From: Insolitispirillum peregrinum
Lineage (GTDB): Bacteria > Pseudomonadota > Alphaproteobacteria > Rhodospirillales > Rhodospirillaceae
Direction: 5' to 3'
Assembly: GCF_900156605.1 (NCBI RefSeq)
Contig: NZ_FTOA01000005.1
Span: forward strand, 1-64,000
DNA: 64,000 nucleotides
Part shown: piece by piece, positions 45,661 through 53,604 of the stretch
Layout: every line of letters begins with the position of its first letter
How positions within the stretch are numbered: position 1 is the stretch's first letter
Translations under genes and position numbers: made by a program
The notes under the pieces: model-generated
What the model saw: the letters and a program-made list of their open reading frames with translations, nothing else
What the model was told of the DNA's origin: nothing
The model's database searches: none

Positions 45661-46989
45661 CTAACCCGTGATATGGACCAGCCACAGGCAGATCGGCGGG
45701 AAAAACACCAGCGCCACGATGCGGACCAGATCCGAGGCGAGGAACGGCATCACGCCCTTGGCGGTTTCGATCATCGGAACGTTTTTCGCCAGCTTGTTGA
45801 TCACGTACAGGTTCATGCCGACCGGCGGATGGACCAGACCGATTTCCACCACCATCAGGGCAACAATTCCGAACCACACCGATTTGTCGGCCAGAGCCAT
45901 GCCGTAGAAATCCAGCCCCATCACCACCGGGTAAAAGATCGGGATGGTCAGCAGAATCATCGCCAGCGAGTCCATCACGCAGCCCAGCAGGACATAGACG
46001 GCGATGATCAGGAACAGCACCGCCAGCGGCGGCATGCCGCTGTTCTTCACCCACAGGGCCAGCTCGGCCGGCATCTGGGTCAGGGCCAGCGCCGAGTTCA
46101 GCAAGTCGGCCCCGATCAGCACCATGAAGATCATCGCGGTGGCAATGGCGGTGCCAAAGATGCTCTCGCGCAGGCCCTTCAGCGACAGCTTGCCGGAGAC
46201 CAGTGCAATCAATCCGCAGGCGGCGGCCCCGATCGAGGCGGCTTCGGTCGGGTTGGCCCAGCCACCGTAAATCCCGACAATCACCACCAGAAACACCAGC
46301 AACACCGGCAGAACGCTCAACTGCGAGCGCAGCATCTGCATCACCGGCACCCGCTCGCTGGCCGGACCGGCTTCGGGGTTACGGGTGACAATCAGGCGGA
46401 TCACCACCATGTAGCCAAGGGCAGCCAGCAGGCCGGGGATGACGGCGGCAACAAACAGCTTGCCGATTGATTCCTGGGTCAGCACGGCATAGATCACCAG
46501 CGGCACCGACGGCGGGATCAGGATGCCGAGCGTTCCGCCCGCCGCCAGCGTGCCGGTTGCCAGACGGCCCGAGTAATTGTGCCGTTGCAATTCCGGCAGG
46601 GCGACTTGCCCCATGGTGGCGGCGGTGGCCAGCGACGAGCCGCAAATGGCCCCAAAGGCGGCACAGGCGGCGGTGGCGGCATAGGCCAGGCCACCCCGGA
46701 AATGGCCGATCAGCGAGCCCGCAGCGCGGAACAGCGCCAGCGACAGGCCGCCATGGGTGGCGAACTGGCCCATCAGGATGAACAGCGGAATGACGGCCAG
46801 GTCATAGTTCGACAGGCGGGCATAGGCCAGCGTGTTGAGGGTATACAGCCAGGCGTTGGTGTCGCCGCTGTTCAGGATCAGGTAAATCGCCGAGGCAACG
46901 CCGAACATGGCCACCCCGATATGCACCCGCAGGGCCAGCAACAGCAACAGAACGCCAAAGCCACAGAGGCCAAGAGTAACGCCACTCAT
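45661..46989 (-). CDS. dctM: TRAP transporter large permease (DctM)
   Basis: This is the main membrane subunit of a sodium-driven TRAP importer. The 442-residue protein has about 12 helices and the family segments YDLAVIPLFILMGQFA, AAFGAICGSSLATAATMG, ATGTLAAGGTLGILIPPSVP and VHPPVGMNLYVINKLA. ATG at 46989 shares one base with the dctQ stop. Since it lies in the hpa operon it probably imports homoprotocatechuate or 4-hydroxyphenylacetate. That is inferred from position. Confidence 0.92.
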   Translation of the reverse strand: MSGVTLGLCGFGVLLLLLALRVHIGVAMFGVASAIYLILNSGDTNAWLYTLNTLAYARLSNYDLAVIPLFILMGQFATHGGLSLALFRAAGSLIGHFRGGLAYAATAACAAFGAICGSSLATAATMGQVALPELQRHNYSGRLATGTLAAGGTLGILIPPSVPLVIYAVLTQESIGKLFVAAVIPGLLAALGYMVVIRLIVTRNPEAGPASERVPVMQMLRSQLSVLPVLLVFLVVIVGIYGGWANPTEAASIGAAACGLIALVSGKLSLKGLRESIFGTAIATAMIFMVLIGADLLNSALALTQMPAELALWVKNSGMPPLAVLFLIIAVYVLLGCVMDSLAMILLTIPIFYPVVMGLDFYGMALADKSVWFGIVALMVVEIGLVHPPVGMNLYVINKLAKNVPMIETAKGVMPFLASDLVRIVALVFFPPICLWLVHITG

Positions 46990-47534
46990 CACGAGGCCTC
47001 CTCGTTGCACAGGTCGTCACACAGGAAAAAGGCACGCACCGCACGGTACAGCGCACATAGCACCGTCAGGGCCAGCGACGGGATCATCAGCAGAACGGGG
47101 ATCCACAGCGGCAGGGCGGTCAGGGCGGCAATCTCGCCACTGTCGCGGCTGTCGAGCATTTGCAGACCGGTCCGCCAGGCCAGCAGGGCAAAGACGGCGG
47201 CCAGCAGGATGTCCGTCACCGCATCCATGCGCTGGCGCAGGGCCGGGCGGCAGCCTTCGGTAAAGAATTCGACCCGCAAATGGTCGCCGCGCAGGGTGCA
47301 CAGCGGCAGGAACGCCGCCGACGCCACCGCGCACCCCATCTGCATCAGTTCCACGTCACCATTGACGGGATGGAACCCCAGCTTGCGCGCAATGATCGAC
47401 ACCAGTGACATACCGATCAGGGCCAGCAGGATCAGGCCCCCAGCCCACGCCAAAGCCTCGGCGGCAAGGGTCAGCCATCGTTCGATACGGTCGTGGACAG
47501 ACCGCTCCTCTGGTGGATAGAGCAATTCGGTCAT
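46989..47534 (-). CDS. dctQ: TRAP transporter small permease (DctQ)
   Basis: This small membrane subunit has 181 residues and four helices: LAWAGGLILLALIGMSLV, LMQMGCAVASAAFLPLC, ILLAAVFALLAWRTGLQ and WIPVLLMIPSLALTVLCAL. RGDHLRVEFFTE after the second helix is typical. ATG at 47534 follows a weak ribosome site. The frame is open further up, to 47603. Confidence 0.88.
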   Translation of the reverse strand: MTELLYPPEERSVHDRIERWLTLAAEALAWAGGLILLALIGMSLVSIIARKLGFHPVNGDVELMQMGCAVASAAFLPLCTLRGDHLRVEFFTEGCRPALRQRMDAVTDILLAAVFALLAWRTGLQMLDSRDSGEIAALTALPLWIPVLLMIPSLALTVLCALYRAVRAFFLCDDLCNEEAS

Positions 47535-47625
47535 GAATACAGTCCTAGCCTGAAGTGAGGGCGCAGGAAGGGGATCCCCGGCCAGTGGCCGTGAAGCAGG
47601 CATCAGCAGGATGCAGGGATCCCGT

Positions 47626-47647
47626 CACGGACGCCGGGGCGTCCGTG
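47626..47647. other. GC hairpin between dctP and dctQ
   Basis: CACGGACG pairs with CGTCCGTG around CCGGGG, which can close further. It lies in the gap downstream of the binding-protein gene. Such hairpins often protect the message of the abundant binding protein from 3' decay. No T run follows on the coding strand. Confidence 0.5.
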
Positions 47648-47687
47648 GGGGAAGCCGATCAGGGAGATATGACCCGAAGCGGGCCGG

Positions 47688-48752
47688 TCAGTTCTGAACG
47701 GGGAAGTATTTCGCTGACAGGGCGCGGGCACCGTCCAGCATTGCCTGTCCGTTCAGGCCGCGCTTGGTCACTTCGCCAGCCCATTCCTGATCAATCGAGA
47801 CGGTCACCGACCGCATCTTTTCATAGGTTTCGGCGGACAGCGGATGGACCACCGTACCGGGCAGGCCGGCGGCATAGGTCATGTTGGCGGCGGTGACCTC
47901 ATCCCACACCCGGCCAAAGGTTTCAACCAGCGGCAGGCCGGATGTTTCGTCAACAATGGCCTTCAGGTCGGCGGGCAGGGAGTCATACTTCTTTTGATTC
48001 ATCAGCATGGTCAGCACGGTACCAACCACCAGCGGCTGACCGGCGGGCGGCGAGACGTGATAGCGGGTCACTTCGTCGATCTTGGTCGGACGCATCAGTT
48101 CCCACGGCATCACGCCACCGTCAACCACCCCTTTGGAAATGGCTTCGGTCACCTGCGCGGGCGGCATCGATACCGGCACACCGCCCAGCGCCTGCAAGGT
48201 CTTGGCTGACAGGCGGGTCGAGGTGCGCAGCTTGAGCCCGGCGATATCCAGCGGATTGACGATGTCCTTGTTGGCGGTGTGGAACACCGCGCCACCGTCA
48301 ATATGAACGGCCAGAACGTGATAGGCGCTGAATTCGTCCTTGGCGAACTGGTTGTAATAGTCCCAGGTCATCCGGCTGCCGTCGAGGGCATTGGCGACCA
48401 TGAACGGCAATTCCATCGCTTCGATGGCCGGGAAGCGGCCCGCCGAATAGCCCGGAGCGGTCCACACCACGTCGGCAATGCCGTTGCGCACCTGATCGAC
48501 CAGTTGCGACGGCGTGCCGCCCAGCTGCATCGACGGGTAAATCTGGCACACCAGACGGTTTTGGGATTTCTGGGCCAGGGCATCACACCACGGGCCGATC
48601 ACCTTTGTCTGCGCCGGGGCGACGGCAGGCAGGAAGTGGGCAATTTTCAGCACCACCTGATCATCGGCATGGGCGGTTGACGCCATGCCAGCCAGGGACA
48701 GGACAGCGGTCATCGCTGTGGCTCGGCACAGGGCGAGAGCGTTAAAACGCAT
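47688..48752 (-). CDS. dctP: TRAP transporter periplasmic binding protein (DctP)
   Basis: This is the substrate-binding subunit, 354 residues. It has a signal peptide ending AGMASTAHADD and the DctP-fold segments IAHFLPAVAPAQTKVIGPW, MQLGGTPSQLVDQVRNG, IAGLKLRTSTRLSAKTLQALG and MPPAQVTEAISKGVVDGG. The Arg in LKLRTST normally binds a carboxylate, which fits an aromatic acid ligand. It is the first gene of the long hpa operon, divergent from hpaR. Confidence 0.93.
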   Translation of the reverse strand: MRFNALALCRATAMTAVLSLAGMASTAHADDQVVLKIAHFLPAVAPAQTKVIGPWCDALAQKSQNRLVCQIYPSMQLGGTPSQLVDQVRNGIADVVWTAPGYSAGRFPAIEAMELPFMVANALDGSRMTWDYYNQFAKDEFSAYHVLAVHIDGGAVFHTANKDIVNPLDIAGLKLRTSTRLSAKTLQALGGVPVSMPPAQVTEAISKGVVDGGVMPWELMRPTKIDEVTRYHVSPPAGQPLVVGTVLTMLMNQKKYDSLPADLKAIVDETSGLPLVETFGRVWDEVTAANMTYAAGLPGTVVHPLSAETYEKMRSVTVSIDQEWAGEVTKRGLNGQAMLDGARALSAKYFPVQN

Positions 48753-48874
48753 TGTTTCCTCCGTGTTCGGGACGCTGTTGGTTTTTGGTCAGGCATCCGT
48801 GCGCCGGTTTGTTTTTGGTCCGGCATTTTTGTGTCTCGCAACTGCGCTGACAGACATTGCATCTGCGAGATAGT

Positions 48875-48911
48875 TAACATGTTAGGTATCACCATCTCAC
48901 TAACATGTTAG
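48875..48911. promoter_or_regulatory. Paired HpaR operators
   Basis: TTAACATGTTAG (palindromic TAACATGTTA at 48875-48884) and CTAACATGTTAG (48900-48911, perfect palindrome) lie about 26 bases centre to centre. They lie between dctP and hpaR. This is the layout of a MarR-type repressor controlling a divergent operon. Similar words recur before the second MarR gene. Confidence 0.7.
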
Positions 48912-49046
48912 CAAGTCAAGCGCGTTCCTCACGCCAAAAATAAGGATATTGCGGAGGCCATCGCTAGCGGTTGACCTGCCTGCGGTTTCCGGGCATTCCT
49001 GCCCCTCGCCGGAGGCGCGTTTGTTACCGAAAGGGAAGGTTCCGCC

Positions 49047-49505
49047 ATGAGTGAGACACCGTTACACCCCAACCTGCCGCTGATGCTGTTGCAGACGCGC
49101 GAAGAGGTGATCAACCGCTTTCGCCCGATCCTCAACCATTTCGGGGTGACCGAACAGCAGTGGCGGATTTTGCGCGTGCTGCGCTTTCGGGTGTCGATGG
49201 AGCCCAAGGAAATCTGCGAAACCTGCCTGTTTCTCAGCCCCAGTCTGGCCGGGGTGCTGGCGCGGATGGAGGCCGACGACCTGATCCACAAGGAACGGAT
49301 GGAAAGCGACCTGCGGCGGGTCAATGTGTCGGTGACCGACAAGGGGCGGGCGCTGGTGGACACGGTCATGCCGCTGATCCGGGCGCAATACCTGCTGATC
49401 GAACAGCATATCGGGCGCGAGACTCTGGGCGAGCTGTGCGCCGTACTCGACCGGCTGGGGGCCTATGACTGGGAGGCGATTCCGTCGGTGGCCTTGCCAT
49501 CCTGA
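49047..49505 (+). CDS. hpaR: MarR-type repressor of homoprotocatechuate genes, HpaR
   Basis: This winged-helix repressor of hpa catabolic genes has 152 residues. It has the HpaR pattern LPLMLLQTREEVINRFRPIL, HFGVTEQQWRILRVLRF, SPSLAGVLARMEADDLIHKE and RRVNVSVTDKGRALVD. It is divergent from the dctPQM-hpa operon across two palindromic operators. Its last 43 bases overlap the convergent second MarR gene. Confidence 0.92.
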   Translation: MSETPLHPNLPLMLLQTREEVINRFRPILNHFGVTEQQWRILRVLRFRVSMEPKEICETCLFLSPSLAGVLARMEADDLIHKERMESDLRRVNVSVTDKGRALVDTVMPLIRAQYLLIEQHIGRETLGELCAVLDRLGAYDWEAIPSVALPS

Positions 49506-50005
49506 TCGTCTTCCGCCTGACCACAGCCAAGGCAGGCCGACAGGGCAGCGAGCAGATGATGCAGTTGTTCCAGCCGCTCGGGGCCAAACGAATCGGCGAT
49601 GCGGTCATAATGGCACTCGGCACCTTGCCCGACCAAGCAGGCCAGCGCCTGCCCGGCGGGGGTCAGCGAAACCAGCGCCGTACGCTGGTCGCCGGGTTCA
49701 CTGCGCCGCTGAATCAGGTCGCGCTGGCCCAGATCGCGCAGGATGCGGGTCAGGCTGGGCATGCTGATCAGGCTGATCTGCGCCAGTTGACCGGCGCGCA
49801 TCTCGCCGTGGCTGGCCAGCGCCTTTAACGCCCGCCATTGTTGTTCGGTGATCTGATGGTTGCGCAGGTTGGGGCGGAATCCGGCCATCACGTCTTCGCG
49901 CGCCTTCAGCAGCGCCATTGGCAGGGAACGGGAAAAGGCTCGCAAGGCACCTTGAGGGGCAGGGGCAGGGGCAGGGGCAGGGGAATCGTCCCGTTTCGTG
50001 GTCAT
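49463..50005 (-). CDS. Second MarR-family regulator, HpaR paralogue
   Basis: This winged-helix regulator of 180 residues is clearly related to HpaR next door: LPMALLKAREDVMAGFRPNLRN, HQITEQQWRALKALASHG, ISLISMPSLTRILRDLGQRD and DQRTALVSLTPAGQAL. It has an added N-terminal APAPAPAPA linker encoded by a hexanucleotide repeat. A Cys-rich tail (LSACLGCGQ) could sense oxidants or metals. ATG at 50005 is chosen. The upstream open frame covers the probable operators at 50073-50097. It could control the divergent GlcG-like gene and itself. Confidence 0.85.
   Translation of the reverse strand: MTTKRDDSPAPAPAPAPQGALRAFSRSLPMALLKAREDVMAGFRPNLRNHQITEQQWRALKALASHGEMRAGQLAQISLISMPSLTRILRDLGQRDLIQRRSEPGDQRTALVSLTPAGQALACLVGQGAECHYDRIADSFGPERLEQLHHLLAALSACLGCGQAEDDQDGKATDGIASQS
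49956..49983. repeat. GGGGCA hexanucleotide microsatellite
   Basis: Four perfect GGGGCA units plus GGGG lie inside the second MarR gene and encode its Pro-Ala linker. Because the unit is six bases, changes in copy number would lengthen or shorten the linker without a frameshift. Confidence 0.8.
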
Positions 50006-50072
50006 TGCGGGGGCTCCTGCTCTGGTTGTAGGGATGCGGTGACCTTGACACAGGTTAAGGGGGTATGTAAGG

Positions 50073-50097
50073 AACATGTTAGTAATTAACCTGTTAA
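50073..50097. promoter_or_regulatory. MarR-type operator pair before the second MarR gene
   Basis: AACATGTTAG (50073-50082) and TTAACCTGTTAA (50086-50097) repeat the words of the HpaR operators at 48875-48911. They lie between the second MarR gene and the GlcG-like gene and could serve both. Cross-regulation by HpaR is possible. Confidence 0.55.
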
Positions 50098-50160
50098 TTA
50101 CCGTCCAGTGTGGCTGACAGGGCACACCCCTCTCTTCCACCGCTGTTGCAGGGGATGCCC

Positions 50161-50577
50161 ATGATTGACCGTACTGCCATCCTGACCGCCGCCCTCGCCG
50201 AAGCCAGCCGTTTGCAGGTGACCGTCAGTGTGGCGATCACTGACCCCGGGGGTCATCTGCTGGCCTTGTGGCGGATGGACGGAGCACCGTTCCATACCGC
50301 GACGCTGGCGCAGGACAAGGCCGCCACCGCCGCCGGGTTCGGCTTTGCGACGGCGGCATGGAAAGAGCGGATTTCTGATCAGCCGCATCTGTTGACCGGT
50401 CTGAACGGGCGCGCGGGGATGATCCCGATTGGTGGCGGTCTGCCGCTGTATCAGGACGGGAGACTGGTCGCCGCCATCGGAGTTTCCGGGGCCAAGGAGC
50501 AGCAGGACTGCCAGATTGCGCAGGCGGGGGCGGAGGCTTTTGCGGTTTCAGGCCTGCGTCCGGCGGCCCAGCCATAG
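50161..50577 (+). CDS. GlcG/HbpS-type heme-degrading domain protein
   Basis: This small DUF336-family protein of 138 residues has the marks VSVAITDPGGHLLALWRMDGA, AQDKAATAAGFGFAT, MIPIGGGLPLYQDGRLVAAIGVSGA and DCQIAQAGAEAF. The family includes HbpS (heme-binding) and GlcG, and many members sit in catabolic clusters with unclear roles. AGGGG seven bases before the ATG at 50161 supports this start. Its end overlaps the convergent AbrB-family gene by 30 bases. Confidence 0.82.
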   Translation: MIDRTAILTAALAEASRLQVTVSVAITDPGGHLLALWRMDGAPFHTATLAQDKAATAAGFGFATAAWKERISDQPHLLTGLNGRAGMIPIGGGLPLYQDGRLVAAIGVSGAKEQQDCQIAQAGAEAFAVSGLRPAAQP

Positions 50578-51567
50578 CGGCATCAGCACACTCAGCAGAA
50601 TGATGCGCAGGAAGTGATGGGCGGCGACAAAGGTCGGGTCAAAGCCCAAGGCCAGTGCCACCGCCACCATCGCTTCGACGCCGCCGGGGGCAAGGGCCAC
50701 CCAGGCCTGACCGAGGTTCAGGTCACTGACCTGCACCAGACCCCAGGCAAACGCAGCCGCCACCAGCAGGGCAATCACCACCGCCGACAGTGCAGCGGGA
50801 AACAGGCGGCGCAGGTCGGCAAGGGTGATTTTGGTAAACCGCGAACCAACCACCGTGCCGGTCACCACATAGACCGGCAGGCTGACCAGTTGCGGCGGTA
50901 CACCATGGACCCAGTCGGCGGCATGACCGATGGCGCTGATCACCATCCCGGCCATCAGCGAGGCGACCGGAACGTTCCAGCGCGACAGCAGCAGACCACA
51001 GGGAATGGCCAGTGCCAGCAGACTGGCGAAGGCAGGGAGCGGCAACTCCACCCGCCCGCCAGAGGCCAGCGGTGCCCCAAGGGCCAGCAGCGGCGGCAGG
51101 ACGGCGGTCATGGCAAACAGGCGGGTGCTCTGGATGGTCAGCACGCTGGGCAGATGGCCGCGTCCTTCCAGCACCAGCGCCAGCGTATAGCTCATCGAGC
51201 CGGGCGAGGAGGCCATGCGGGCGCTGTCGCGGTCGATGCCGCACACCCGCTGCAAAAAGACCGATGACAGCAGCATCACCGCCACTGTACACAGCGGCAC
51301 CGCCAGCAGGCTGGGCCCCCACTGGCGGGCATGATCCAGCGTCTGGCCGTCAATGCCCGAACCGATCGACAGGCCGATGCAGGCGAAAGCCCCGTCGCGC
51401 AGCCAGCGCGGAACCTCGGCCCGCAGACCGCTCAGGCTGGCGGCCGCGACCAGCAGGGTTGGCCCCATCAGCCACGGCGCTGGCAGGCCGATGGCGGAGG
51501 CAAGGCCCCCGCCACTCGCCCCGACCAGCAAAGCGCACACCAGATGCCCTGTGGCCTTCAGTGTCAT
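50548..51567 (-). CDS. AbrB-family integral membrane protein, paralogue 2
   Basis: This 339-residue membrane protein of the AbrB duplication family has about ten helices in two halves: GLPAPWLMGPTLLVAAASL / VPVASLMAGMVISAIGHA and SPGSMSYTLALVLEGRG / LAPGGVEAMVAVALALGFD. It overlaps tctA by ATGA and so is translated with the tripartite tricarboxylate transporter. This points to a transport-linked role. It is a relative of the protein at 36149. Confidence 0.8.
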   Translation of the reverse strand: MTLKATGHLVCALLVGASGGGLASAIGLPAPWLMGPTLLVAAASLSGLRAEVPRWLRDGAFACIGLSIGSGIDGQTLDHARQWGPSLLAVPLCTVAVMLLSSVFLQRVCGIDRDSARMASSPGSMSYTLALVLEGRGHLPSVLTIQSTRLFAMTAVLPPLLALGAPLASGGRVELPLPAFASLLALAIPCGLLLSRWNVPVASLMAGMVISAIGHAADWVHGVPPQLVSLPVYVVTGTVVGSRFTKITLADLRRLFPAALSAVVIALLVAAAFAWGLVQVSDLNLGQAWVALAPGGVEAMVAVALALGFDPTFVAAHHFLRIILLSVLMPLWLGRRTQA

Positions 51568-53078
51568 TCTTCCCCCAGATCCGAGGCCTGCCGCTTTTGG
51601 CGGCGGCTCATCAACAGCGGCAGGAACAGGACGGCAATGGCGATGGCATACAGGGCCAGACTGCTGACCGATTCAAACAGGATGGTCCAGTCGCCGCCAG
51701 ACATCGACAGGGCGCGCCGCAGGTTGTCTTCAAACAGGCCGCCCAGCACCACCCCGAGGATCACCGGCGCCAGCGAGAAGTCCAGCTTGCGCAGGAACCA
51801 GCCGAACACGCCCAGACCCAGCATCATGAACAGGTCGAACGAGTTGCCAACCACCGAATAGGTGCCGATGAAGGTCAGCACCGCAATCACCGGGATCAGG
51901 TACTTGTGCGGAATGGTCAGCATGCGGGCAAACAGGCCCACCAGCGGCAGGTTGATCACCAGCAGGGCGATATTGCCGATATACATCGAGGCAATCAGGC
52001 CCCAGGCAATTTCCGGGTGCTGGCTGAACAGCATCGGGCCGGGCTGGACGTTGAACATCAGCAGGGCACCGAGCAGGATGGCGGTGGTTCCCGAGCCGGG
52101 AATGCCCAGCGTCAGCATCGGCACCATCGCCCCGCCTGCCGAGGCGTTGTTGGCGCTTTCCGGGGCGGCCAGCCCGCGAATGTCACCTTGACCAAAGGTT
52201 CCGCTGGCTCCGGCCAGACGCTTTTCGGTGCCATAGGACACCGCCGAGGCCACCGACGCGCCGGTGCCGGGCAGGACGCCGACAATGAAGCCGATCAGCG
52301 ATGACCGGACCAGGGTCCAGCGCACGGCAATCAAATCTTTCCATGACACAAAGGTCTTGTCGATGGCGCGCACCACCAGCGTATCGGTCGCCATGCCTTC
52401 GACCAGCGCCAGCAGCTCGGCGATGCCGAACAGGCCGATCACCACCACCAGAAAATCAATGCCGGAAAACAGGTCGGGAATCCCGAAGGTAAAGCGGTTG
52501 ACGCCGGTGTTGGCATCAACCCCGACCGAGGCAATCATCAGGCCGAGCAGGGCGCCAATGATGGTCTTGGTCGAATTCCGCCCGACCAGTGATGACAGGG
52601 TGGCAAAGGCAAACACCATCAGGGCGACGTATTCGGCGGGGCCAAAACTGATCGCAAAGCGGGCCAGCAGCGGGCCGAACAGGGTCATCAACACCACCGC
52701 CAGCGTCCCGCCAAAGAACGAGGCAACCGCCGACAGTGACAGGGCACGTCCGGCCTGACCCTGCTTGGCCAGCGGGTTGCCGTCCATGGTGGTCATCACC
52801 GCCCCGGCGTCGCCGGGAACATTGAGCAGGATGGAGGAAATACGTCCGCCATACTCGGCACCATAGTAAATCCCGGCCAGCAGGATCAGGGCCGATTCCG
52901 GCGGAAAGCGCAGGCTGTAGGCGATGGGCAGCAGGATCGCCACCCCGTTGATCGGGCCAATGCCCGGCAAGGCCCCGATCAGGGTACCGGCAAAGCACCC
53001 GAATAGCACCAGCCCCAGGTTCATGGGGGTCATGGCGACGGAAAAACCGTCAGCCAGCATATGTAATGTTTCCAGCAT
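51564..53078 (-). CDS. tctA: Tripartite tricarboxylate transporter large subunit TctA
   Basis: This is the main membrane subunit of a TTT-family, sodium- or proton-driven importer. The 504 residues and about 12 helices carry the family marks GTLIGALPGIGPINGVAILLP, GIYYGAEYGGRISSILLNVPGD, GVLPGTGASVASAVSYGTEK and LTLGIPGSGTTAILLGAL. It lies 12 bases after tctB. The substrate cannot be told from this subunit. Confidence 0.95.
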   Translation of the reverse strand: MLETLHMLADGFSVAMTPMNLGLVLFGCFAGTLIGALPGIGPINGVAILLPIAYSLRFPPESALILLAGIYYGAEYGGRISSILLNVPGDAGAVMTTMDGNPLAKQGQAGRALSLSAVASFFGGTLAVVLMTLFGPLLARFAISFGPAEYVALMVFAFATLSSLVGRNSTKTIIGALLGLMIASVGVDANTGVNRFTFGIPDLFSGIDFLVVVIGLFGIAELLALVEGMATDTLVVRAIDKTFVSWKDLIAVRWTLVRSSLIGFIVGVLPGTGASVASAVSYGTEKRLAGASGTFGQGDIRGLAAPESANNASAGGAMVPMLTLGIPGSGTTAILLGALLMFNVQPGPMLFSQHPEIAWGLIASMYIGNIALLVINLPLVGLFARMLTIPHKYLIPVIAVLTFIGTYSVVGNSFDLFMMLGLGVFGWFLRKLDFSLAPVILGVVLGGLFEDNLRRALSMSGGDWTILFESVSSLALYAIAIAVLFLPLLMSRRQKRQASDLGEE

Positions 53079-53090
53079 TGCAGGGCTTCC

Positions 53091-53522
53091 TTACAGGGGC
53101 AGCAGGCCAGCAGGGACGTTCAGGGCCAGAATCCAGGCGCACAGGGCATAGCCACCGACGCCCATCCCGACCCCGAACAGGGCACTGCGCAGCCAGTCGG
53201 CACCGAGGTAGCGGGCGGTCAGGGTGCAGAACAGGGCGGTGGACAGGATGAAGCCGAGCGGCTCGAACAGGATGGCATAGGCCAGCAGGGCCGACCCGAT
53301 GGTCAGCAGGCTGCGGATGGCGGTGGCGCCATGCCAGTCCGGGTCACTGTCCGGGCGGCGGGCCATGGCCACCGAGGCGACAGCCAGTGCCAGTGCCAAC
53401 AGGCGCGGCCAGGTTTCCGGTCCCAGCGGGTCATATTGAAACGGCGCATGCAGGGTCAGCGCCACGCAGCCATAGCCCAGCGCAAGCAGGAACAGGGCCG
53501 CAGCAAAGATGCGGTCGATCAT
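53091..53522 (-). CDS. tctB: Tripartite tricarboxylate transporter small subunit TctB
   Basis: This small membrane subunit has 143 residues and four predicted helices. FAAALFLLALGYGCVALTL is at the start, followed by DPLGPETWPRLLALALAV. It lies between tctC and tctA, as is usual. ATG at 53522 is chosen over 53561 because the extra residues are not hydrophobic or conserved. Confidence 0.88.
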   Translation of the reverse strand: MIDRIFAAALFLLALGYGCVALTLHAPFQYDPLGPETWPRLLALALAVASVAMARRPDSDPDWHGATAIRSLLTIGSALLAYAILFEPLGFILSTALFCTLTARYLGADWLRSALFGVGMGVGGYALCAWILALNVPAGLLPL

Positions 53523-53604
53523 GGCGATCCTCGATGATGGAGCGGTGGCGGGACGGGGCAAGGGCGATCGCAGACGACACCTTTGCCCCGATTCCCGGAA
53601 CGGT

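Noticed and set aside
49956-49983. A possible start of a CRISPR-like array (short tandem repeats)
   Set aside because: The repeats are contiguous hexamers with no spacers. I saw no CRISPR array or cas gene anywhere in the window.
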